Assembly (NCBI GenBank): GCA_947499555.1
Contig: CANMOU010000005.1
Span: 62,001-126,000 of the forward strand
Source of the DNA: an uncultured Roseovarius sp.
Lineage (GTDB): Bacteria > Pseudomonadota > Alphaproteobacteria > Rhodobacterales > Rhodobacteraceae
Length of the DNA stretch: 64,000 nucleotides
Reading direction: 5' to 3'
Position numbers and translations under genes: made by a program. This document shows positions 43,447-50,892 of this stretch, in pieces; within the stretch, counting starts at the first letter, position 1; each line of letters opens with the position of its first letter. Under the pieces are notes generated by a model. The model saw only the letters and a program-made list of their open reading frames with translations, was not told the origin of the DNA and did no database searches.

Positions 43447-44418
43447 ATGTCGTTTTGGCAGGCATTACGATTTGTAATGGAAAACCGTGACGTCATAAGG
43501 GCTATTTTCGGGGCATTGCCGCTGTTCGAGGCGGCGGCACGCCTGCGAAGTTTCACAGGCGCCAGCCGTGAGTTTGGCCTGACACAGCCTGCTGTCAGTC
43601 GGCGCATCATTGAAATGGAGCGGATCCTCGGGGCCAGGCTTTTCCTGCGGCAAAACAACACTCTGACGCTGACCGCCAAGGGCAAGACCCTGTTTCAGGC
43701 CATGACGTCAGGCTATGATCCCATGGTCAGCGCGATCCAGGATATCTCGGCAACCCGGCAAAAGAAGACGCTGAGGATCGCATGCGGGTTCAGCTTTGCC
43801 AGCATGTGGCTACAGCCCCGGTTCGAGCTTTTGAGGGAGTGTCTGAAGAGCCAGGAAATCCAGTTGGTTGCAACCGAAACCCTGGACGAGCTTGATCCGA
43901 ACGACATCGACATGCGCATCCTGTGGCGCCCGGATGCCTGGCCGGGGCGGACATTGGTGCCGATCCTGCCCGAAGATATCTGCCTGGTCTGTAGCCCGGG
44001 TTTTGCCATCGCAAATGGCATCGACACAGGCCATGACCTGTCATTTGAGCAGCTTCAGACCTTGCCGCTGATTTCGTATGATCATGGCGCAGAGGAGTAT
44101 TGTGACTGGCCGTCATGGTTTTCCCGGCTGTCGGATCAGGCCCCGCTCACATCGCCGGGCTATACCTACAGCAGCTTCATGTACGCCATTCAGGCCGCGC
44201 TGATGGGCAAGGGGATCGCCATCGGGTTCATGCCGATGATTGCAGAGTATATCGAAAACGGCGACCTCCAGTGCATCGGTGACGTTCTGCATTATAGGGA
44301 TGAAGCACTTTTTTTTGAGTATGTCCCCGACGCGCTATCTCCTGCGATAACTACGAAGCTGCTGAACTGGTTCAATGACCAGCGGACGGATACAGAGAAG
44401 ACATACACCCGCCCTTAG
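43447..44418 (+). CDS. LysR-family regulator, GcvA-like
   Basis: The 323-residue protein has a LysR helix-turn-helix (LPLFEAAARLRSFTGASREF; LTQPAVSRRIIEMERILGAR) and an effector domain (LRIACGFSFASMWLQPRFEL). A second ATG at 43477 would trim ten residues. It is divergent from the sulfatase fusion with about 130 bases between the starts, the classic LysR arrangement, so it probably controls the fusion and the binding protein behind it. Confidence 0.92.
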   Translation: MSFWQALRFVMENRDVIRAIFGALPLFEAAARLRSFTGASREFGLTQPAVSRRIIEMERILGARLFLRQNNTLTLTAKGKTLFQAMTSGYDPMVSAIQDISATRQKKTLRIACGFSFASMWLQPRFELLRECLKSQEIQLVATETLDELDPNDIDMRILWRPDAWPGRTLVPILPEDICLVCSPGFAIANGIDTGHDLSFEQLQTLPLISYDHGAEEYCDWPSWFSRLSDQAPLTSPGYTYSSFMYAIQAALMGKGIAIGFMPMIAEYIENGDLQCIGDVLHYRDEALFFEYVPDALSPAITTKLLNWFNDQRTDTEKTYTRP

Positions 44419-44588
44419 ATTCGGTAGGTCGCGCCAACGTTGTCGACGCGTCCAAATGAAGACAGAAACTGGCGCAGGAGATTGGGTTAGGAACATAATA
44501 CATAATCGTAACTACGGGCTTCAAGACTATGTGTAAATTGATGCTTGTAGTCGAAACTTTCGAGGAAATTCCGGGAATTACTTGCAGA

Positions 44589-45344
44589 TCAATAATCCAC
44601 TTGGTCAAAACCATAGTTGCCCTCGAAGTCCCGCCAATCAACGAATACGGATCGATTTGAAATCACCGGGCAGTCCTCTCCCCAACCCTCGAGCCCTATG
44701 TGAGACACAGGGACAGCGTGTGGTGATGAAAGATGCCACGCGAACTCACCCTGGATGCCATATGTGCCCAGGTAAACAAGCGCAAATCGACGACATTCGT
44801 CATTCTCTCCAGCCAATCTTTGTGATGCAATGCGTATATCAAAGACGCGGATCGAACGCACAAAATCGAACTCAGGACCGCTAATGTTGATGTCTGCACG
44901 GTCCTGAACAAGCCGAAGCACAAGTCCTTTTGGCAGCCGACCAAGTCCTGATTGTCCCAGGCGTTGAACTCCATAAGAAGGCTGGCGGCTGGATTGAATT
45001 ATGGCATCTGAAAGTAAGTGGGGCAGGGGGGTGTGCGCTCTCTCGAACGTTACATCTTGGACCCAGTTTTTGAACTCTCCATTTCCACCTCGATCATATG
45101 AAGCTCCCATTGGACAACGCCAGATTTGAAGCGGTGGTTCGACCGGCCATGGCGTAATCCGGCGGATAAACTCAGCACGGGCGCGCGTGCAAGGTTCGGA
45201 TGTCGGCCAACCTCCCGAGAGACAGAGGAGGATTGCACAATCTATCGGGTAGGACTGCGCCTCAGCAGGTCGGGGAGTGGTACCAAAGACGACAGCCACA
45301 AACGCGAACAAGAGATAGGTTCTTTTTCCAATAGTCTTCAGCAT
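44589..45344 (-). CDS. Secreted hypothetical protein associated with conjugation regions
   Basis: AAGGAGG directly precedes the ATG at 45344, giving 251 residues. A signal peptide (RTYLLFAFVAVVFGTTPRPA, cleavage near AEA-QS) leads to a cysteine-containing domain (YPIDCAILLCLSGGWP; EPCTRARAEFIRRITPWP; IWRCPMGASYD). I have an impression that this pattern recurs near T4SS genes in Rhodobacteraceae plasmids, but I know no function. It follows the hypothetical gene at 45460-45918 in the same direction. Confidence 0.65.
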   Translation of the reverse strand: MLKTIGKRTYLLFAFVAVVFGTTPRPAEAQSYPIDCAILLCLSGGWPTSEPCTRARAEFIRRITPWPVEPPLQIWRCPMGASYDRGGNGEFKNWVQDVTFERAHTPLPHLLSDAIIQSSRQPSYGVQRLGQSGLGRLPKGLVLRLVQDRADINISGPEFDFVRSIRVFDIRIASQRLAGENDECRRFALVYLGTYGIQGEFAWHLSSPHAVPVSHIGLEGWGEDCPVISNRSVFVDWRDFEGNYGFDQVDY

Positions 45345-45459
45345 TCTGCCTCCTTCGTCGTATGAGCGTTGAGATCCCGTGTGATTGAGAGGATTCGGAA
45401 CTCTGGCGATCCATCTTCGATGCTCTTCACGGCGCCTGATTGATCGACGACAGCGTTGA

Positions 45460-45918
45460 TCACTCCCGAAGATTCCGGGCGATATTCCGTTTGGACGAGC
45501 TACCGGGCACAGATTTGGAGGGTGGGCTTGCCTCGGCAAATTGCAGGTCACTGGCTGCCAACTCGCAAGGAACTTCCACGAAATTAGACGTCGGAACTTC
45601 ATCTATGAACCGCGGCGTTATTCTCCCAGACTCCCAAAGATAAAGCCATCCGACAATCTGCCTCGTGGTCGGGTCGACAAGGCGACAGATGGCTTTTCCT
45701 TCTCCTCGTTCTTCCGAAATCGGCTTGGTATTTGCGTCCATCCCACGCCCCACGTTTTCTTTTTCTTCTCCAGTCATGGAGATTTCGCGTTGCATCACTT
45801 TGATATCGGCGGTCGCCTCAACATTCTGACGCCACAAACCTGCGTCGTTGATTTTGGGTGGGACATCGAATGACCGATACACACTAAAAGAACTTCCGCC
45901 GAAATTGTTGTTGGCCAT
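45460..45918 (-). CDS. Hypothetical protein
   Basis: ATG 45918 follows AAGGTGA; 152 residues. There is no signal peptide or membrane span. The recognisable part is a small beta-rich segment (GKAICRLVDPTTRQIVGWLY, then LWESGRITPRFIDEVP) that suggests a small beta-barrel or tag-like fold. I do not recognise the family. It heads a leftward pair with the secreted gene at 44589-45344 and is divergent from the HTH/membrane gene. Confidence 0.5.
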   Translation of the reverse strand: MANNNFGGSSFSVYRSFDVPPKINDAGLWRQNVEATADIKVMQREISMTGEEKENVGRGMDANTKPISEERGEGKAICRLVDPTTRQIVGWLYLWESGRITPRFIDEVPTSNFVEVPCELAASDLQFAEASPPSKSVPGSSSKRNIARNLRE

Positions 45919-46107
45919 CCACTCACCTTGTCGCAACACGAGATTCTCGCTATGAGTGTATCTAAACGCGTCCCTTCTGCTTTGGCACGAAGGAGACGAT
46001 CAGGGCGAAAACAGATTTGATAAGCCCCTGAAAAGTATAAAAACAATTCTGCGCAGTCTTATATCACTCGAAAGGTGTTTCGCGAAAAACAAAACGAAGG
46101 TCCGAAG

Positions 46108-47742
46108 ATGGTGCACATCGACGAGAATTTCGTGGCCAGACCGCTCCGCGGCGACCTTGATTTCAAGGAGCTCTTCCAGGAAGCAATTGCCGCTCGTGCA
46201 GGCCTTTCTGGAGTGAGCTCAGATGAAACAAGCTCGGGATGGACACCAAGCACGTTAGCAGATGCGATGTTAGAGGCAGACCCACAAGGCCGCGGAGTGG
46301 ATGTGCGAACCGTGCAGAATTGGTTTCAAGATAATGACAGGGGGATCAGTTCCGAGAATATTGTTTGCCTCGCGCGTGTATTTGGTATGGGCGATCCTGA
46401 TGCGATTGCAGCATGGAGAACGGAACTGAGAGCGGCGAACAAACGCCTTGCATCGAAACGCAGAGTGCGCCGCAAAAGCAACCTAAAATCGGCTGTGACA
46501 GAGAACACGGCTGGTTCAGATTTATCATGCGAAGACGCAGAGTCGCAAAGTAAACGAAGCGGCTTGCCAGAGCTGTCCGAAAGAATGTTCACAAGCACAG
46601 AAGGTTTCGGCATAGCCGTTGTCGTTTGGGCAGGCTTTTTTCTTCTTTGCTTGATGTCTTTTGTCTTTGAAAACCACGATGTGACATATGCAGCGCGACC
46701 AGATTTGAACAAACAGGTTGGTTTTTTCTGGTCCCTCAGCTGGCCGGTCGAGTGCCTTTTGTTGTATCCCACATTGTTTTTGCTTGTTGCGCACCTCGTC
46801 TCTTTCTGGAAGCGGGAGTGCAGCGCCACGACACAATCTGAGGACCAATGCCGCGCTTGGCGCGGACTTATCTACAGCTTGCGCTTACCACTCTGGATCG
46901 TGGCGTTTGTGGCATTCGGCTTGGTGTTTGCAGTCCAGTGGAGCGGCGTTTACCTTCTCGGTCTTACGCAAAGAGATGCGCCAGATCTTATCGATTGGAT
47001 ACTGGTCGCCCAGCTTCGGCCTGACATTGTCTCGTTTTGGGAAGCTCTTTTGGTTTCCTTAGTTGCATTCCTTTATTCTGGTCTGATTTATTGGTTCTAT
47101 TTTGTAGGGCTGCTTTTGTTGTTTGCCGTCTGCGAGGACTACCATAGGAAAGCTACATCATCTGAACCGTTTCACGATGTCAGTTTCTTTGAGTTCGCTG
47201 GTGAGAAGCTTCAGAGGGGCATCTTCCGCTGTACCGTGATTGGAATCTTTGCGGCCACTGCAATCCAGCTGAATGCAATCTATCTGAAGTCAGACGGCGC
47301 AACGAGTTTGGGCTGGCTGGTTGGCGATTTAGCCGCCGGGCTGGGCTGGCATTCCACTGAGTGGGCATTTCTCGGCCAATCTTCGGTATCATCTCTCACG
47401 AGTTCGATTTTGCTGTTATTACACTTGGCGTTGTTCGGTGTGTGCACAACCAAAGTTCGTTCCGCCATGAGAGCGTCCCACTCACAAACCTTTGGGTCCG
47501 AAAGCTCGCTGGGGGAGGAGGGGGGCGAACGGAGGCGTTTCGTTCACGATCCGTTGCCTAGGCAACTTTGTGTGTTGGTCCTCCTTTGTCTGAATTTTGT
47601 CCTGCTCGGGCAGTTTGTAGGCTTCACAGTCTTACTATCCGCATCACTCCTTGTCGCCATTGCAGCGATCTGCTGGAATGAAAAAGGCTCTGAGTTGCGC
47701 GGTAATATGGAGGCGCAAGTGTTTATACGGCGCGATCCATGA
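46108..47742 (+). CDS. Membrane protein with N-terminal helix-turn-helix-like domain
   Basis: ATG 46108 follows GAAGG; 544 residues. The first ~110 residues look like a DNA-binding domain (STLADAMLEADPQGRGVDVR, TVQNWFQDNDRGISSENIVC, LARVFGMGDPDAIAAWR). A basic linker (SKRRVRRKSNLK) follows, then about eight membrane spans, for example GIAVVVWAGFFLLCLMSF, LPLWIVAFVAFGLVFAV and VLVLLCLNFVLLGQFVGFTV. A one-component membrane-bound regulator or sensor is a fair guess. Its stop overlaps the DMT transporter start (ATGA). Codon use is more A/T-rich than in the catabolic island. Confidence 0.65.
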   Translation: MVHIDENFVARPLRGDLDFKELFQEAIAARAGLSGVSSDETSSGWTPSTLADAMLEADPQGRGVDVRTVQNWFQDNDRGISSENIVCLARVFGMGDPDAIAAWRTELRAANKRLASKRRVRRKSNLKSAVTENTAGSDLSCEDAESQSKRSGLPELSERMFTSTEGFGIAVVVWAGFFLLCLMSFVFENHDVTYAARPDLNKQVGFFWSLSWPVECLLLYPTLFLLVAHLVSFWKRECSATTQSEDQCRAWRGLIYSLRLPLWIVAFVAFGLVFAVQWSGVYLLGLTQRDAPDLIDWILVAQLRPDIVSFWEALLVSLVAFLYSGLIYWFYFVGLLLLFAVCEDYHRKATSSEPFHDVSFFEFAGEKLQRGIFRCTVIGIFAATAIQLNAIYLKSDGATSLGWLVGDLAAGLGWHSTEWAFLGQSSVSSLTSSILLLLHLALFGVCTTKVRSAMRASHSQTFGSESSLGEEGGERRRFVHDPLPRQLCVLVLLCLNFVLLGQFVGFTVLLSASLLVAIAAICWNEKGSELRGNMEAQVFIRRDP

Positions 47743-48614
47743 GCAACCAGAAAGGTATCGCATTCACCATACTCTCCATGGCTGCGTTCACGCTCGAAGA
47801 CATGTTCATAAAGATTCTGTCGGTGCAGTTGCCCATTGGTCAAATGCTCTGCATGTTTGGGCTCGGAACGGCTTCACTATTCGCGATCATAATGTGGGTC
47901 AGCAGAACTCGATTTGATAATCCGGGTGCTTGGGGCAAAGTCCCTCTTTTGCGGACACTTTTCGAGGCTGGCGCAGCATTAACATTTTATCTGGCTCTTT
48001 CGAAAAACGATCTGACTCTTGTTGCGGCCATCTATCAGGCGGTGCCACTGGTGATCGTCCTCGGGGCATTTGTCTTTCTGCGAGAGCGCGTCGGATGGCG
48101 CAGATGGCTTGCCGTTCTGGTGGGATTGGTTGGGGTCATGTTGATCACGCGCCCTGGCTTTGCTGAATTCGATCCGAATTCACTTTGGGCGGTTTTATCG
48201 GCGCTTTTTGTCGCCGGCAGGGATTTGGTTACGCGTAGAATTGAGGCAACCTTGTCGTCGACTTTGATATCTTTTCAGAGCTTTGTAATCTTGATTCCAA
48301 TTGGTTTACTTTGGCATTTCGTGACGGGTGAGGTGTTAGAGCCGGTCTCCGGTTTCCAATTGGCTTTGACGCTCGGTGGAATAATCTTTGGAGCTATCGG
48401 CTACTACTGCATCGTTCTCGGCATGCGCTTGGGAGAAGCTTCCGTGGTCGCCCCGTTCCGATACAGCCGTATCCTCTTCGCAATTCTGGTAGGCGCCATC
48501 GTCTTTGGTGAACGCGTGGATGCAATTACACTACTTGGTATCGGTCTAATCGTTTCGGCGGGACTATATGCGTTCGAACGGAAAGCACGGAAAGGATTCA
48601 GGGCGCAGATTTGA
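47739..48614 (+). CDS. DMT-superfamily (EamA) transporter
   Basis: The 291-residue protein has ten predicted membrane helices in two EamA repeats: AFTILSMAAFTLEDMFIKIL at the start, ALTFYLALSKNDLTLVAAIY, VPLVIVLGAFVFLRERVGWR and, in repeat two, VAPFRYSRILFAILVGAIVF with the GERVD end. Such proteins export amino acids, nucleobases or metabolites. Translation is coupled to the upstream HTH-like membrane protein. The substrate is unknown. Confidence 0.88.
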   Translation: MSNQKGIAFTILSMAAFTLEDMFIKILSVQLPIGQMLCMFGLGTASLFAIIMWVSRTRFDNPGAWGKVPLLRTLFEAGAALTFYLALSKNDLTLVAAIYQAVPLVIVLGAFVFLRERVGWRRWLAVLVGLVGVMLITRPGFAEFDPNSLWAVLSALFVAGRDLVTRRIEATLSSTLISFQSFVILIPIGLLWHFVTGEVLEPVSGFQLALTLGGIIFGAIGYYCIVLGMRLGEASVVAPFRYSRILFAILVGAIVFGERVDAITLLGIGLIVSAGLYAFERKARKGFRAQI

Positions 48615-48709
48615 TTAGCCAAGATTTACGGAACAGAGTTCGAATATCGAATGCAATCTAATGCAGGCAAAGCCGTTTCTGGGGATACGACCCACATTAA
48701 TAACATAAT

Positions 48710-48730
48710 AGTTCTTATGGGATAAGAACT
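48710..48730. repeat. Perfect 9-bp inverted repeat in a convergent intergenic region
   Basis: AGTTCTTAT (48710-48718) and ATAAGAACT (48722-48730) are exact inverted repeats around GGG. No T-run follows on either side. It could be a protein-binding site or a weak terminator between the transporter and the secreted hypothetical gene. Confidence 0.4.
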
Positions 48731-48827
48731 TACCATGAACATTATCACCGTCTGAGTGTCAATCCACTAAACTCAAACTGCCCTTCTTTCTTAAGAATAC
48801 CTGCAAGCTCGAACTGCGCGGCCAGCT

Positions 48828-49115
48828 TCACTCGCCAACAATCTGCAGAAACCGTCCGTAGTCTTCGCTCACCTCCCGCGCCTCTTCAAAGGCCCGCACT
48901 CGTTCCCCATCTAGACAGCGGAAGTATGCCTGGATGTCTTGAATATAGAGATCAAAGTCAGACCGAATCAGGTCCGCATACGCGCGAATGTCATTGGCAT
49001 CGGTCGGCACGAATGGCCGTTCCGGCGCGTAGCAAGTCTGTGCCATCGCATCCTTCGGAAGCCAGAGAGACAATAATACAGCGATGTAGCAGATACAGGT
49101 GATCTGTTTGCGCAT
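48828..49115 (-). CDS. Small secreted protein near the T4SS cluster
   Basis: Starting at MRKQITCICYIAVLLSL (ATG 49115) gives 95 residues with a signal peptide cleaved near AMA-QT. The mature part starts CYAPERPFVPTDANDIRAYA and continues with an acidic helical region (FDLYIQDIQAYFRCLDGERV) and two cysteines. I have seen this type beside virB clusters of Rhodobacteraceae but know no function. It is divergent from the T4SS operon. Confidence 0.65.
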   Translation of the reverse strand: MRKQITCICYIAVLLSLWLPKDAMAQTCYAPERPFVPTDANDIRAYADLIRSDFDLYIQDIQAYFRCLDGERVRAFEEAREVSEDYGRFLQIVGE

Positions 49116-49286
49116 GGGATTAGGCCCTCGATGCTTGAGGAAAGCGGCTCGCCATGCGTAATACTGACGTCGAGCGAAAGCTTGCGCAAGACAAAACCGC
49201 ATCTTGCACACAAAACAGTATGATTGTAATGATGGTGCATCGAAACCAATGGCTCCGGTGTGCCCAAAACCAAGAGAGGGCGCGCC

Positions 49287-49649
49287 GTGGCGATAGATCT
49301 ACAAAAAGAAGCGCCGAATGTGGTTACAGAAGCAGGATTCAAGAAGCTCGTTGAATCCGGATACAGCGTCGAAGTCGTGTGCAAGCAGGATGCCTATCGG
49401 AAGAACTCCGTGTGGCATGGCATCTGGCTGCTGCGTGCCGTCAACGAAGAAGGTGCCGAGAAAGAACTCGTCACGGCCCGAGCGCGTCCCGATGGAGACT
49501 TCATCCAGCTCAGGGTCTTCAAAACCGTCACAGGCCTCACCTCCTTCCTCATTGATCTCGGTTTCTCGGTGGTGGCCTTCCCGGTCTACGAAGGACAGCG
49601 CTGGACATATACTTTGGCAGATACGCCCGACGACGACAGCGACGGCTAG
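49287..49649 (+). CDS. Hypothetical protein at the head of the virB operon
   Basis: I start at the GTG at 49287 ([13 protein letters not shown]), which has GAGAGGG a few bases upstream; a GTG at 49260 would add nine residues. The 120-residue product is a small alpha/beta protein ([58 protein letters not shown]) ending in an acidic DDDSDG tail. I do not recognise it. It overlaps the signal-peptide region of the VirB1-like gene by about 29 bases. Confidence 0.6.
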   Translation: MAIDLQKEAPNVVTEAGFKKLVESGYSVEVVCKQDAYRKNSVWHGIWLLRAVNEEGAEKELVTARARPDGDFIQLRVFKTVTGLTSFLIDLGFSVVAFPVYEGQRWTYTLADTPDDDSDG

Positions 49650-50322
49650 CGCCGCGTTTCTCCTCCTCGCGGCTCACGCCGCGACAGCCCAGATGATCTT
49701 CACGATGGGAGGCGACGGCTCGCTTTCCCCTTCCCGCTCCCAAGACACCTTCGCACGCAATTACAATGAAGGGATCGGTCAGGGCGATCCCGATGCCCCT
49801 CTGTACATCTTTGGCAACGATGGCGCGGCTGAGGCGGATTCTGATGATGGTACATTCCGCGTCGCGGCCATTGTTCCTGGTGTTGCGGTGCCGCGCCCGG
49901 ACATCCTCGCGGCAATAGACGAAACCGCTCTCCGATATGCAAGCCACCCCGGCCTGCGCGCATCGGACCTGACCATCACCGAATGGCGGCTTCTGTTCCG
50001 CGCAAACATTGAAATCGAAAGCGCTTACAACCCCAATGCCCGGTCGCGGGTCGGCGCTATCGGCCTGGGCCAGCTCATGCCGGGCACCGCCCAGATACTA
50101 GGCGTCAATCCCTTCGACTGGCGCGCCAATCTCGACGGTTCCGCACGCTATCTGGCGACACAGCTTGAGACCTTCCGGGACGCCCGTTTGGCACTAGCTG
50201 CTTACAACGCCGGGCCCGAGGCTGTCCGCGCGCATGATGGCATTCCCCCCTATCGAGAAACGCAAAACCACGTTCAGCGGGTGCTGGCCGTGTTCAACAG
50301 GCTGGAAGGAGAAACCCCATGA
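49621..50322 (+). CDS. virB1: VirB1-like lytic transglycosylase
   Basis: The catalytic SLT domain is clear: [17 protein letters not shown] with the catalytic Glu, [33 protein letters not shown] and [18 protein letters not shown]. It would open the peptidoglycan for T4SS assembly. A signal peptide ([19 protein letters not shown]) precedes it, but no ATG, GTG or TTG lies in frame just before that signal. The nearest candidates are ATA at 49621 or 49609. I place the start at 49621 with low certainty; in-frame ATG 49693 would lose the signal. The end overlaps virB2 (ATGA). Confidence 0.85.
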   Translation: MRPTTTATASAAFLLLAAHAATAQMIFTMGGDGSLSPSRSQDTFARNYNEGIGQGDPDAPLYIFGNDGAAEADSDDGTFRVAAIVPGVAVPRPDILAAIDETALRYASHPGLRASDLTITEWRLLFRANIEIESAYNPNARSRVGAIGLGQLMPGTAQILGVNPFDWRANLDGSARYLATQLETFRDARLALAAYNAGPEAVRAHDGIPPYRETQNHVQRVLAVFNRLEGETP

Positions 50323-50603
50323 GGCCGTTACCCCTAATTCTGATCATGCTGACGGTCTTCGTCTTTGTGGCTGAACCCGCGATGGCGCAATCCATTGACC
50401 TCTCGCCGATCCAGGATCTCCTGCAAGGCATCGTCGATGCCCTCACCGGCCCCCTCGGCGTCGTCATAGCCACGCTCGCCGTGATCGGTGTCTTCCTCAG
50501 CTGGTTCTTCAACATCATCGACCTGCGCCAGGCCCTTTGGGTTCTGGTCGGCATCGCCGGTGTCGCCGCAGCGCCCACGATCGTGGCCGCGGTCTTCAGC
50601 TGA
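50319..50603 (+). CDS. virB2: VirB2/TrbC-family pilin
   Basis: The 94-residue product has a signal peptide ([22 protein letters not shown]) and two hydrophobic helices ([40 protein letters not shown]), the standard VirB2 pilin layout. It would form the T4SS pilus. Its start overlaps the virB1 stop. Confidence 0.88.
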   Translation: MRPLPLILIMLTVFVFVAEPAMAQSIDLSPIQDLLQGIVDALTGPLGVVIATLAVIGVFLSWFFNIIDLRQALWVLVGIAGVAAAPTIVAAVFS

Positions 50604-50613
50604 GGAGGTTGGC

Positions 50614-50892
50614 GTGGCGGAACGGTCCCCCCTTTTTCTCGGCCTTGTGCGCCCGCCGAAACTCTTCGGCCTGCCGATCATGTATGCCGTGGTCTGGCTC
50701 TTCGGCTCCGTTCTTCTCTTCGTCTGGATCCAGAGCTTCGTCGTTCTTGGCATCGCCGCCGTTCTCTATCCGCTCCTCTGGAAGGCCGCGGACTGGGACC
50801 CGCGCTTCATCGACGTTGCGATGACCACCCTTCAGGAAACCCCGCCCACTCGGAATCGGAAACACCACGGAGGTGACAGCTATGCCCCGTGA
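50614..50892 (+). CDS. virB3: VirB3 inner-membrane protein
   Basis: The GTG at 50614 follows AGGAGG, giving 92 residues (VAERSPLFLGLVRPPKLFG). A long hydrophobic stretch (IMYAVVWLFGSVLLFVW; SFVVLGIAAVLYPLLW) is followed by a short cytoplasmic tail with WDPRFIDV. This matches VirB3, which works with VirB4 at the inner membrane. It overlaps virB4 by 11 bases. Confidence 0.86.
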   Translation: MAERSPLFLGLVRPPKLFGLPIMYAVVWLFGSVLLFVWIQSFVVLGIAAVLYPLLWKAADWDPRFIDVAMTTLQETPPTRNRKHHGGDSYAP

